Source: Spirochaetota bacterium (GTDB lineage Bacteria > Spirochaetota > Spirochaetia > Treponematales > UBA12059). From it: a stretch of DNA of 64,000 bases. The position numbers and the translations under genes are program-made. The notes below the pieces were generated by a model. It did no database searches. It was not told the DNA's origin and worked only from the letters and a program-made list of their open reading frames with translations. The DNA lies in contig JAPLSN010000042.1 of the NCBI GenBank assembly GCA_026398615.1, positions 1 through 64,000 on the forward strand, written 5' to 3'. Shown here in pieces: positions 42,909 through 50,962 of this stretch. Within the stretch, counting starts at the first letter, position 1. Each line of letters starts with the position of its first letter.

Positions 42909-43640
42909 ATGGCACGCAAGCCACGCAAGGAAATCGGCGGCGGCATCGGAGAGTGGGTCGTCACCTACGGCGACATGGTGACCCTGCTGCTCTGTTTTTT
43001 CGTGGCCATGTTCACCACGACCGATGCCGAGGTTACGCAGATCAACGTCATGATATCATCGCTCAACAACATCGGCATGGGCGGATCGACGGGCGGCAAC
43101 ACGCTCTCGACGGGCAAACTGGCCGAACTCGGGAACACGATAGCGTCATTGCCGTCCCTCGAGAAGGGCAAGATGCTCGCGACCGCCAAGAAGAAGGCGA
43201 TAGCGCTTTTCCAGCCGGAGATTCAGTCCAACAAGGTCCGGATCTCGAGCGACGAGCGCGGCGTGGTCATCAGCCTCATGTCGGACGCCTTCTTCAGGCC
43301 CGGCAGCGCCGAGCTCGACATCGAGGAGACGAGGGACACCCTTCTGCGCCTCGCCGACCTCCTCAATTCGAAGGAACTCGCGGACCGGCGATTCAGGATA
43401 GAAGGCCATACGGACAGTTCGCCGGTGGATCCCGCCGGCAAGTGGGGATCCAACTGGGAGCTGTCGGCCGCTCGGTCGATCAACACGCTCAAGTACATCG
43501 CCGACTTCGGCGTCGAAGAGAGGCGCTTCTCCGTGGCCGGATTCGCCGACACCGTGCCGATCGCGCTCAATGATACCGAGGAAGGCCGGGCGTACAACAG
43601 GCGCGTGGACATCGTCATCATCGACGACGCGCACCTGTAG
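42909..43640 (+). CDS. motB: Flagellar motor stator protein MotB
   Basis: 243 residues. N-terminal plug and membrane helix with the ion-binding Asp in EWVVTYGDMVTLLLCFFVAM. C-terminal OmpA-like peptidoglycan-binding domain: RFRIEGHTDSSPV and SAARSINTLKYIADFGV with RVDIVI at the end. Anchors the stator to the cell wall. A 90-bp gap with a hairpin separates it from fliL. Confidence 0.97.
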   Translation: MARKPRKEIGGGIGEWVVTYGDMVTLLLCFFVAMFTTTDAEVTQINVMISSLNNIGMGGSTGGNTLSTGKLAELGNTIASLPSLEKGKMLATAKKKAIALFQPEIQSNKVRISSDERGVVISLMSDAFFRPGSAELDIEETRDTLLRLADLLNSKELADRRFRIEGHTDSSPVDPAGKWGSNWELSAARSINTLKYIADFGVEERRFSVAGFADTVPIALNDTEEGRAYNRRVDIVIIDDAHL

Positions 43641-43693
43641 CCGTTCGGGGAAGACGTTTCGGGGCGGCGGATCCCGATCCAGTGATGAATGCA

Positions 43694-43717
43694 GGGACGC
43701 GGCGAGGTGCCGCGCCC
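43694..43717 (+). other. Hairpin just upstream of fliL
   Basis: CGCGGC (43698-43703) pairs with GCCGCG (43709-43714), loop GAGGT. The stem extends by GGG/CCC across one bulged A. It ends 13 bp before the fliL ATG, directly before the GGAGG ribosome-binding site. Confidence 0.5.
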
Positions 43718-43730
43718 ATGGAGGTAGCCT

Positions 43731-44276
43731 ATGTCCGATAACCTGGAAGATTCGGTACTCGGGGACGGCGGGGACGTCACCGCACCGACCAAGCCGCATG
43801 GGGGCGGTTCTTTCATACTCAAGCTCCTCATGTGGGTGGGCATCGGGCTCGCGCTCGTGATCCTCATCGTGGCTGTCGTACTCGTGACCATGTCCGTCCG
43901 CGATACCCAGGGGAAACCCCTGACCGAGGTGCCCGATACCGAGGAATACCAGAAAGCCCTGCCGGCCTACGAGTATTCGACGCTTCTCGGCGAACTGCGG
44001 ATGTCCACCGCGGACAAGGAACCGGCTTCCATCGTCGTCAAGATCCTGCTCGGCTTCGTCAAGGGGGAGAAAAAGGTCCCTGACGAGCTCAACAGCCGGA
44101 AATACCAGCTCATCGACTCCGTCCGCATGTACTTCACCGAGAAGAAGGCGGACGAACTCAAACCCCAGTACGAACGCCAGATCAAGGAAGAACTCCGGGA
44201 ACGGATCAACCGCATGCTGGAGACTCCCGGGGTCAAGGACGTCCTCTTCGAAAAGTTCGACATCATGCAACTCTGA
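43731..44276 (+). CDS. fliL: Flagellar basal body-associated protein FliL
   Basis: 181 residues. One membrane helix (~28-54, LKLLMWVGIGLALVILIVAV) and a stomatin-like periplasmic domain. The C-terminus RINRMLETPGVKDVLFEKFD with the final IMQL is the FliL signature. It surrounds the stator and influences torque or orientation in spirochetes. GGAGG precedes the ATG. A long structured gap follows before fliM. Confidence 0.94.
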   Translation: MSDNLEDSVLGDGGDVTAPTKPHGGGSFILKLLMWVGIGLALVILIVAVVLVTMSVRDTQGKPLTEVPDTEEYQKALPAYEYSTLLGELRMSTADKEPASIVVKILLGFVKGEKKVPDELNSRKYQLIDSVRMYFTEKKADELKPQYERQIKEELRERINRMLETPGVKDVLFEKFDIMQL

Positions 44277-44293
44277 AGACTCAGGATTGCGTC

Positions 44294-44310
44294 CGGCGAA
44301 TACTTCGCCG
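44294..44310 (+). other. First hairpin in the fliL-fliM gap
   Basis: CGGCGAA (44294-44300) and TTCGCCG (44304-44310) are perfectly complementary with a 3-nt loop, 17 bp after the fliL stop. No T-tract follows. Probably an mRNA end-protecting or pausing structure. Confidence 0.55.
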
Positions 44311-44347
44311 ACGGAAACCCCCGACGGGACGCGACCGACAGACGATG

Positions 44348-44368
44348 CGCCTCCCGCGGGGGCGTTTT
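44348..44368 (+). terminator. Terminator-like hairpin in the fliL-fliM gap
   Basis: A 7-bp stem (CGCCTCC with GGGGGCG, one T-G wobble), loop CGC, is followed at once by TTTTCGTT. This is the layout of a modest rho-independent terminator. A further perfect 6-bp hairpin (GCAAGC/GCTTGC) lies at 44433-44447. Confidence 0.55.
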
Positions 44369-44477
44369 CGTTCAATCGGCTCAGGTCATGGCGGGATGCG
44401 CCGACAATCAGAAGGGGCGCCCGGCGTTCCGTGCAAGCGCAGCTTGCGGGCGTTTGCCTTCGGCCTGAATTTCACCG

Positions 44478-44506
44478 TTGAACAGGCGGGGTTTTCATGG
44501 CATGAT
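44478..44506 (+). promoter_or_regulatory. Candidate internal promoter for fliM-fliY
   Basis: TTGAAC (44478-44483), 17-bp spacer and CATGAT (44501-44506); each box matches the sigma-70 consensus at 4/6. It is downstream of a terminator-like hairpin and 18 bp before the fliM ATG, where a new start of transcription would make sense. Confidence 0.4.
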
Positions 44507-44523
44507 ACCTGTAGGGAGGGTTC

Positions 44524-45555
44524 ATGACCGAGGTCCTTTCACAGGATGAGATAGACCAGCTCCTCACCGCCATCAACGCCGGCGAACCCGACATCGAAAA
44601 GGTCCGCACGACCGCCGATACCCGCAAGATCAAGATTTACGATTTCCGTCGTCCGGACAAGTTCTCCAAGGAACAGCTCAGGACCATCCAGATCATGCAT
44701 GAAACCTTCGCGCGCCTTACCACGACGAGCCTTTCGGGTTCGATGCGCGCACTGGTGCACGTCCACGTGGCTTCGGTCGACCAGCTCACCTACGAGGAAT
44801 TCATCAGGTCGATCCCGACTCCAACGACTCTTTCCGTCATCAGCATGGATCCCCTCAAGGGGCAGGCGATCCTCGAAATAGACCCATCCATAACCTTTAC
44901 CGTGATCGACCGCCTGTTCGGCGGTTCCGGGGAGGGTTCGAAGCTCAACCGCGAACTCACCGACATCGAGCATTCCGTCATGGAAGGCATCATCGTCCGC
45001 ATCCTCGGCAACATGCGCGAGGCATGGACGCAGGTCATCGACCTCCGGCCCCGGCTCTCCCAGATCGAGACGAACCCGCAGTTCGCGCAGATCGTACCGC
45101 CGACGGAGATGGTGGTGCTCGTGACCCTGGAAACCAAGGTCGGCGAAGTGGAAGGGATGATGAATCTCTGCATCCCCTACCTCACGATCGAGCCGATCGT
45201 GTCCAAGCTCTCGGCGCAGTACTGGTACAGCTCGGTCCGCCGCGGCGCCACGACCGAGAACCTCAACATACTGAAGGACAAACTTTCCACAGTCGAGGTG
45301 ACCATCACCGCCGAGATCGGGAGGATACAGGTGCCCGTCAGGGACGTGCTCAACCTCCGGGAGGGCGACGTCATCAGGCTCTACAATGTCCGTGTGGACG
45401 ATCCCATGCCGCTGAACATCGGGAACAAGAAGAAGTTCCTCTGCCGCCCCGGCCAGATCGGCCGGAAAATGGCTGTGCAGATATCGAAGAAGCTCGAAGA
45501 CATCGGGCAGGATGAATTCGAGGAGCTCGCATCCGAAGGAGACGATACCCTATGA
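44524..45555 (+). CDS. fliM: Flagellar motor switch protein FliM
   Basis: 343 residues. N-terminal CheY-P docking peptide VLSQDEIDQLLTAI, middle domain with FARLTTTSLSGSMRALVHVH and MEGIIVRILGNMREAW, and C-terminal SpoA domain (VRDVLNLREGDVIRLYNVRV). Part of the C-ring that reverses rotation on CheY-P binding. AGGGAGGG precedes the ATG. Four-base overlap with fliY. Confidence 0.98.
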   Translation: MTEVLSQDEIDQLLTAINAGEPDIEKVRTTADTRKIKIYDFRRPDKFSKEQLRTIQIMHETFARLTTTSLSGSMRALVHVHVASVDQLTYEEFIRSIPTPTTLSVISMDPLKGQAILEIDPSITFTVIDRLFGGSGEGSKLNRELTDIEHSVMEGIIVRILGNMREAWTQVIDLRPRLSQIETNPQFAQIVPPTEMVVLVTLETKVGEVEGMMNLCIPYLTIEPIVSKLSAQYWYSSVRRGATTENLNILKDKLSTVEVTITAEIGRIQVPVRDVLNLREGDVIRLYNVRVDDPMPLNIGNKKKFLCRPGQIGRKMAVQISKKLEDIGQDEFEELASEGDDTL

Positions 45556-46766
45556 GCGACGGCGCACTTTCCCAGGACGAGATCGATTCTCTGCTCGCGG
45601 GACTAGATACCGGCGGTGGAGCACCGGCCGCCCCGAAATCCTCGGGACTCTCCCCGGGCGAGATGAAGCACTTCAAGGGCATTCTCGAAGAGACCGTCGC
45701 TTCCCAATCGCAGAATATTTCCGTTTTCACCGGCGCCGAGGTGACGTTGCAGCCGCCTGAGCTCGACCAGGTTACTCGTGACGGCTTTCTCCAGTCCATG
45801 CCGGAGGAAGTGCTGGCGATCAAGATCGACATCACGGGCGGCATTCCCGGCGACCACCTCTACGTGATGTCGAAGGCTGCGGCCCTCCACCTCGCGTCGC
45901 TCGGCATCAACAACCCGGCGCTTACAGAACTCGACGACATGTCCATCTCGGCGGTTTCCGAGTGCTTTTCCACACTGACCGGCACGGAAATTTCCACGAT
46001 CACCGACAAGACCGGCAATCGCACCATCCAATCGTCCACCGCTGACGGTTCATTCGTTCCCAAGGCCATGGTGCGGGTCCCTTCGGGTGACTTTGTCCGC
46101 GCCACGTACAAGCTGACCGTCGACAATGCGACGGAGAACGTCCATGAACTGTTCTCCATGCAGTTTGTCAGGGATATCGTCGCGGCGTCCGGCGGGAAAA
46201 CGGATTCGCAGCCCGGAACTTCGATGCAAGCCATGGGGCAAGCCGGTCAAGCCATACCGGGCATGCAAATGCCGGGCATGCAAATGCCGGGCATGCAGAA
46301 CCAGGGATCCGGTCAAGCCATGCCGGGCATGCAAATGCCGGGCATGCAATCGGGGTATCCCCAGCAAATGCAGTATTCCCAAAACATGGGCGGCATGTAC
46401 CAACAGCCGGGCATGCAGGGTATCCCGGGTATGACCGGTATGGCTCCGCCGAACGTCCAGCCGGTCCAGTTCGCCAGTCTGTCGCAGCGGGCGATGGGGC
46501 AGGAGAGCGGGAACATCGGTCTCATCATGGACGTGTTCATGGAGCTCACGGTCGAGCTCGGCCGGACGAAGAAGCTCATCCGCGAGATACTCGGCATGGG
46601 CGAAGGCACCATCATCGAGCTCGACAAGCTTGCGGGCGAACCTGTTGACATTCTCGTGAACCACAAGCTCATCGCGAAGGGTGAAGTCGTCGTAATCGAC
46701 GAGAATTTCGGCGTGCGTGTCACCGAGATCGTCCCTCCGATGGAGCGCATGAGCGACCTCGCCTGA
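45552..46766 (+). CDS. fliY: Flagellar motor switch protein FliY (FliN homologue)
   Basis: 404 residues. N-terminal CheY-binding-like peptide ALSQDEIDSLLAGL, a CheC-like middle domain (~30-210), a Met/Pro/Gln-rich linker (~225-305) built from MPGMQ repeats, and a C-terminal FliN/SpoA domain (ELTVELGRTKKLIREILGMG and EPVDILVNHKLIAKGEVVVI). In the CheC region the helix SISAVSECFSTLTG keeps the Glu but has Ser where phosphatases carry Asn, so CheY-P phosphatase activity is doubtful. Completes the C-ring with FliG and FliM. Followed by a strong terminator. Confidence 0.96.
   Translation: MSDGALSQDEIDSLLAGLDTGGGAPAAPKSSGLSPGEMKHFKGILEETVASQSQNISVFTGAEVTLQPPELDQVTRDGFLQSMPEEVLAIKIDITGGIPGDHLYVMSKAAALHLASLGINNPALTELDDMSISAVSECFSTLTGTEISTITDKTGNRTIQSSTADGSFVPKAMVRVPSGDFVRATYKLTVDNATENVHELFSMQFVRDIVAASGGKTDSQPGTSMQAMGQAGQAIPGMQMPGMQMPGMQNQGSGQAMPGMQMPGMQSGYPQQMQYSQNMGGMYQQPGMQGIPGMTGMAPPNVQPVQFASLSQRAMGQESGNIGLIMDVFMELTVELGRTKKLIREILGMGEGTIIELDKLAGEPVDILVNHKLIAKGEVVVIDENFGVRVTEIVPPMERMSDLA
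46254..46349 (+). repeat. 15-bp repeats encoding (I/M)PGMQ in the FliY linker
   Basis: The unit atgccgggcatgcaa occurs three times in tandem at 46254-46298 and twice more at 46320-46349, in frame with fliY. Nearly identical copies suggest recent expansion. The encoded linker is unusually rich in methionine. Isolated PGMQ or IPGM units continue to about 46435. Confidence 0.9.
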
Positions 46767-46799
46767 GCCCTGGCCAGCCCGAACGGATCCATCCACGTA

Positions 46800-46845
46800 C
46801 CGCTCCCGCGTCGCATCCTGATGCACGCGGGGGCGGTTTTTCTTT
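46800..46845 (+). terminator. Rho-independent terminator after fliY
   Basis: A 12-bp stem, CCGCTCCCGCGT with ACGCGGGGGCGG (one T-G wobble), encloses a loop that itself pairs GCAT with ATGC. It is followed immediately by TTTTTCTTT. This is the best terminator in the window and lies 34 bp after the fliY stop. Confidence 0.88.
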
Positions 46846-46864
46846 GCCAGATAAGGAAAAGGGC

Positions 46865-46893
46865 TTGCAATTCGGAATTCACTGGAGTAGAAT
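46865..46893 (+). promoter_or_regulatory. Promoter for the fliO-fliP export-gate unit
   Basis: TTGCAA (46865-46870), a 17-bp spacer and TAGAAT (46888-46893) match the consensus at 4/6 and 5/6. It follows the fliY terminator by 20 bp and would start RNA near 46900, so the export-gate genes probably form their own transcription unit. Confidence 0.6.
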
Positions 46894-46902
46894 GAGCGTG
46901 TA

Positions 46903-47544
46903 GTGGGGGAGGGGAATCTGAACGCCGCGATTCGCTTTATCTGCGTCGCGGCGGTCGCGTCGTGTATCGCGGTGTCCGGCTTCGCGCAGGACGCCGACTC
47001 GACGGGCGGAACGGGCGCACCGGGGCATCAGGCAGCCGGGAGCGTTCCGGTCGCGGCGACCGCCGACGAGAACGGGCTTATCATCGGGGAAGGGAACGGC
47101 ACAGCCGCGCCCGGAACCGCTGCCCAGGCCGCGAGCTGGCCGTATTTCCTCAGGATGATCATCGTCCTCGCGCTGGTAGTAGCTTCGATCTACGGCGTTT
47201 TCAGGCTCATGCGATCGCTTGCGAAGCCGAGGACTCCGGACGATCCGTACCTGAAGGTGCTTGCATCGACGCAGCTCGGTCCGGGACGTTGGCTCTACAT
47301 CGTATCGGTCGGCGCCAAAGCCTTCCTCGTCGGTTCGACGGAGGGAAGCATTTCGCCGATCGGAGAACTGGACGACAAGGAGTTGGTCGACACCCTGCAA
47401 TTACGCGCGGTCGATGCACCGACGAATCCGTCCGGAGATTTTTCCTCCCTGATCCGGTCTATCATGAAGCCCGGGGTAATCCATTCGGAAAAGACGCAAG
47501 CCAGTGAGCTTGCGCGGCAGAGGGAGCGGCTGAGGAAATTCTGA
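46903..47544 (+). CDS. fliO: Flagellar protein FliO/FliZ
   Basis: 213 residues from GTG 46903. An N-terminal signal-like segment (AAIRFICVAAVASCIAVSGF) ends near AFAQD-type residues, then a polar region, a second membrane helix (~81-105, FLRMIIVLALVVASIYGVFR) and the FliO cytoplasmic domain (LKVLASTQLGPGRWLYIVSV, FLVGSTEGSISPIGELDD). It helps assemble FliP of the export gate. GTG 46903 has no ribosome-binding site; CTG 46918, 5 nt after GGAGG (46908-46912), is a strong alternative that also gives a better signal peptide. Confidence 0.88.
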   Translation: MGEGNLNAAIRFICVAAVASCIAVSGFAQDADSTGGTGAPGHQAAGSVPVAATADENGLIIGEGNGTAAPGTAAQAASWPYFLRMIIVLALVVASIYGVFRLMRSLAKPRTPDDPYLKVLASTQLGPGRWLYIVSVGAKAFLVGSTEGSISPIGELDDKELVDTLQLRAVDAPTNPSGDFSSLIRSIMKPGVIHSEKTQASELARQRERLRKF

Positions 47545-47556
47545 AGTGGCCGGAAA

Positions 47557-47572
47557 ATATCCGCAAGGATAT
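47557..47572 (+). other. Hairpin between fliO and fliP
   Basis: ATATCC (47557-47562) and GGATAT (47567-47572) are perfectly complementary around GCAA, a GNRA-type tetraloop. It begins 12 bp after the fliO stop in a 176-bp gap. No promoter or T-tract was seen there. Confidence 0.45.
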
Positions 47573-47720
47573 CCACGGTGCGGAGGATTTCACGATCGCA
47601 GGGCGCCGCCTTGAAGAGGCATCCGGCCGGCGTATGGCGCGATCGTACGGCGGATTCCCGGACGCGATGCGTTCTGGGATCCGGGTCAGACCGTCTCTCC
47701 GGTCCGTTCGGGGAGTGTCC

Positions 47721-48602
47721 ATGTTGGTTCATTATCGACGCCATATCCTGTCTGTCGTCATGGTACTGGTCTCGGCGGCTGCGTTCGCGCAAAACGGGTC
47801 GGGGACGACCGGGACCGGCCAGGCGCCCTATCCTTCGGCGCCGCGTGATTCCGCCGTGAACGTCCCGGTGCCGAGCGCCCAAGGCGGTTCGACCGCGACG
47901 GGTACTCCTGTCTTGCCGCCGGGCGTGCCTTTCGTCGACCTCATGGTGCGGAATCCCAAGAACGGGCAGGAAGTCGCCTTTTCCGTCCAGCTTCTCCTGC
48001 TCCTGACTGTGCTCTCGCTGGCCCCGAGCATCCTCATCCTCATGACCAGTTTCCTGCGTGTCTCCATAGTCCTGGATTTCATCAAGCGGGCATTGTCACT
48101 CCAGCAGGTCCCGCCAACGCAGGTGCTCATGGGAGTCGCATTCTTCCTCACCCTGTTCATCATGTGGCCGACCTTCCAGACGATGTACGACGAGTCGCTG
48201 CGGCCCCTCGCCGCGGGCACGATCAACGTTGAACAGGCCTACCGGTCGGCGGAGAAACCCCTGAGGATTTTCATGTACAACCAGATGAAGTCCAACCCGG
48301 AGAATATCCGCCTGTTCATGACCATGCGGGGGCTGCCGAAGCCCCAGACCCTCGCCGACGTGCCGACCTATGTCCTGATACCGGCGTTCATCCTCAATGA
48401 GCTCACCGTGTCCTTCAAGATCGGGATAGTCCTGTTCATCCCGTTCATCGTCATTGACATGGTGGTCGCCTCTGCCCTCATGTCCATGGGCATGATCATG
48501 TTGCCACCGGTCATGATCTCTACGCCTTTCAAGCTCATCCTGTTCATACTCGTGGACGGATGGAACCTGATGACCCGACAGATCGTCGCCTCGTTCTTCT
48601 GA
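47721..48602 (+). CDS. fliP: Flagellar export-gate protein FliP
   Basis: 293 residues from ATG 47721 (GGGGAG at 47710-47715). A cleavable signal peptide ends at AAAFAQ, followed by a ~45-residue polar region. The conserved core includes LAPSILILMTSFLRVSIVLD, QVPPTQVLMGVAFFLTLFIM and, near the end, MVVASALMSMGMIMLPPVMI. FliP forms the export channel with FliQ and FliR. The open frame runs upstream to 47634 without support. Confidence 0.97.
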   Translation: MLVHYRRHILSVVMVLVSAAAFAQNGSGTTGTGQAPYPSAPRDSAVNVPVPSAQGGSTATGTPVLPPGVPFVDLMVRNPKNGQEVAFSVQLLLLLTVLSLAPSILILMTSFLRVSIVLDFIKRALSLQQVPPTQVLMGVAFFLTLFIMWPTFQTMYDESLRPLAAGTINVEQAYRSAEKPLRIFMYNQMKSNPENIRLFMTMRGLPKPQTLADVPTYVLIPAFILNELTVSFKIGIVLFIPFIVIDMVVASALMSMGMIMLPPVMISTPFKLILFILVDGWNLMTRQIVASFF

Positions 48603-48668
48603 AGACCGGGGGATTGAAGGTGGATCCGGCGGAGAATGTTCCGGGAACCGGGAAGGAGACGCGCAGAC

Positions 48669-48938
48669 ATGAACTTGAGCGACGCCGTGATGATCGTACG
48701 GGGGGGAGTCCTCGAGATCGTGGTTTTATCGGCTCCCATCCTCCTCGCGGCCATGGTCGTGGGTCTCGTGGTCGCCGTCTTCCAGGCCACAACGTCCATC
48801 CAGGAGCAGACCCTCACCTTCGTCCCGAAGATCGCCGCGATCCTCGGGGTGCTGGCGCTGCTCGGGGGATGGATGCTCACGAGCCTCGCACAATACACGA
48901 CCAGGTTGTTCGAGATGATACCCAACATGGCAAGGTAG
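48669..48938 (+). CDS. fliQ: Flagellar export-gate protein FliQ
   Basis: 89 residues, the canonical length, from ATG 48669. Two membrane helices around VVLSAPILLAAMVVGLVVAV and FVPKIAAILGVLALLGGWML, with the FQATTSIQEQTLTFVPK linker diagnostic of FliQ. Lines the export channel. fliR starts 9 bp later. Confidence 0.97.
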   Translation: MNLSDAVMIVRGGVLEIVVLSAPILLAAMVVGLVVAVFQATTSIQEQTLTFVPKIAAILGVLALLGGWMLTSLAQYTTRLFEMIPNMAR

Positions 48939-48947
48939 GAGCGGGCA

Positions 48948-49724
48948 TTGTTCGATTCGCTGATCGCCGACGCTGACCTTTTCTTCCTCATCGCCGTCAG
49001 GGTGCTTGCAGTGGTGGAGACGGCGCCGCTGCTTTCCAGTGAAGGCATACCGCAGCCGGCGAAGGTGGCGCTGGCGGGCTTTGCCGCGGTCGCGGTCTAT
49101 CCGGGCGTCAAGGCGGCTGGATATCCCCTCCCCACCGAGGCGGGCGCCTACCTGGCGCTTCTCGTCGGTGAGGCGCTCATCGGGGTGGCCATCGGTTTCT
49201 TCCTCGGCGCCGTCCAGGCCGCATTCACGACGGCAGGACAGTTCTTCTCCCTGCAGATGGGTTTCGGCGCTTCGGAAGTCTACGATCCCCTCTCGCAGAT
49301 CGAGATCCCGGTGATGGGCCAGTTCCTCAACCTGGTCGCGATGCTGGTGTTCCTCACGACGAGCGGTTTCCAGAAAGTGTTCCTCTTTGCCGCCGAGCGC
49401 TCCTTCATGACGATGAAGGCGATCGACATCGTCCTGGCGAAGGATCGCATGTTCCACTATCTCCTCGCGGCCCTGCCGCTCATGTTCCAGAACGCGATGC
49501 TCCTTGCCTTGCCCATCCTGGGAACCCTCTTCATCGTCTCCGTGGCCATGGGCCTCCTCTCCAAGGCGGCGCCCCAGATCAACATCATGAGCGAGAGCTT
49601 TCCAATTTCGATCGGGGCCGCCTTCCTCATCCTGTTCGGTTCCCTGCCTTTCCTCATGGAAGCGTTTTCCCGTCTCCTGGAAGCCGGATTCGAGGACCTG
49701 TCGCGCCTGGCGGGAGGCGCCTGA
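48948..49724 (+). CDS. fliR: Flagellar export-gate protein FliR
   Basis: 258 residues from TTG 48948, with TAGGAG 6 nt upstream. Multi-pass membrane protein. Family marks include FFLIAVRVLAVVETAPLLSS, GEALIGVAIGFFLGAVQAAF, AGQFFSLQMGFGASEVYDPL and MGLLSKAAPQINIMSESFPI. Completes the FliPQR channel. TGATG overlap with flhB. Confidence 0.96.
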   Translation: MFDSLIADADLFFLIAVRVLAVVETAPLLSSEGIPQPAKVALAGFAAVAVYPGVKAAGYPLPTEAGAYLALLVGEALIGVAIGFFLGAVQAAFTTAGQFFSLQMGFGASEVYDPLSQIEIPVMGQFLNLVAMLVFLTTSGFQKVFLFAAERSFMTMKAIDIVLAKDRMFHYLLAALPLMFQNAMLLALPILGTLFIVSVAMGLLSKAAPQINIMSESFPISIGAAFLILFGSLPFLMEAFSRLLEAGFEDLSRLAGGA

Positions 49725-50896
49725 TGGGCGGCGATGCACGGCGCGTCCTTGCCCATGTCCACCTGCAGTGGTTTGCCGCGGAGGACGAGGGACGCACCGA
49801 GGAACCGAGCGAGTACAAGCTCAGGAAGGCCAGGGAAGAAGGCCGGGTGGCGAAAAGCCCGGATCTCGTCTCGGCCATCGGACTCCTCCTCACGTCAGTC
49901 ACCTTCGCGATCATCGCTCCCTGGTGGTTCGGGAATCTCCGCGACATGCTGGCCTGGTTCCTGTCCGTTTCGACCGAACTCGACCCGGTCACCGACTCCG
50001 GGCTCATGGCATCCGCGTTCTTCGGATACTTCATCAAGCTCAGCCTGCCGCTCGGAATCGTCGGAGTCGCGGCGGCGATATTCGGAAACGTCCTGCAGAT
50101 CGGCCTGCTCTTCACCGTCAAGCCGATTACCCCTGATTTCAAACGGATAGTCCCCCGCTTCGGCCAGTTCCTGCAGAAGACCGTCTTTTCGATCGAGGGC
50201 CTGTTCAACCTGGCCAAGTCGATCGTCAAGATAGCGATCATCGGAGGTATCGCGTGGACCATCGTCCAGGCCGAGATGGATCGGCTCCTGGTCCTCTTCG
50301 CGCAGCCTTTCTGGATTTCCCTGAAGCTGGTGGGCGGCATGGCGCTCAAGCTCGTCATCGCGACGGCGGTGGCCTTGCTCGCGTTTTCGGTGCCGGACTT
50401 CCTTTTCCAGCGCCGGCAGTTCACGGAGCAGATGAAGATGTCGCTCCAGGAAGTCAAGGAAGAGCGCAAGATGTACGAGGGGGATCCCACAATCAAGGGC
50501 AGGCTCCGCGAACGTATGCGCGAGCTCCTCACGAAGAACATGGCCGCGAACGTCCCCAAGGCCGACGTCGTCGTGACAAACCCGACACACTACGCGGTCG
50601 CCCTCGAGTGGAACCGCGAGACGATGGTGGCGCCTACGGTCACCGCGAAGGGCGCTGACGAGGTGGCGCTCCGGATCAGGAAGCTGGCGTCCGACAACGA
50701 CGTTCCCATCGTGGAGAACCGTCCCCTGGCGCGAGCGCTGTACGCGGACGTGGAAATCGGCCAGGTGATTCCCGACAAGTACTATCAGGCCATTGCCACG
50801 GTCCTGAGCCACGTGTACGCGATGCGGCCGGAAAAGGCACGCTGGACCGAGGCTGAAGCCGAAGCCGCGGCCGCTGGGGCGGAGGGAAGCGCATGA
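49724..50896 (+). CDS. flhB: Flagellar export switch protein FlhB
   Basis: 390 residues. N-terminal GRTEEPSEYKLRKAREEGRV, four membrane helices (~45-250), and a cytoplasmic domain with the autocleavage motif NPTH in VVTNPTHYAVALEW. VENRPLARALYADVEIGQVI is the conserved C-terminal segment. It switches export from hook to filament substrates with FliK. The tail (~370-390) is Ala/Glu-rich. A 6-bp hairpin (50922-50939) lies before flhA. Confidence 0.97.
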   Translation: MGGDARRVLAHVHLQWFAAEDEGRTEEPSEYKLRKAREEGRVAKSPDLVSAIGLLLTSVTFAIIAPWWFGNLRDMLAWFLSVSTELDPVTDSGLMASAFFGYFIKLSLPLGIVGVAAAIFGNVLQIGLLFTVKPITPDFKRIVPRFGQFLQKTVFSIEGLFNLAKSIVKIAIIGGIAWTIVQAEMDRLLVLFAQPFWISLKLVGGMALKLVIATAVALLAFSVPDFLFQRRQFTEQMKMSLQEVKEERKMYEGDPTIKGRLRERMRELLTKNMAANVPKADVVVTNPTHYAVALEWNRETMVAPTVTAKGADEVALRIRKLASDNDVPIVENRPLARALYADVEIGQVIPDKYYQAIATVLSHVYAMRPEKARWTEAEAEAAAAGAEGSA

Positions 50897-50962
50897 CGGA
50901 CGGCGTGACCGGAATGGACGGCCTTTCCCGACTGAAAGGGATGCATGCAGCGGAGGTGGACA

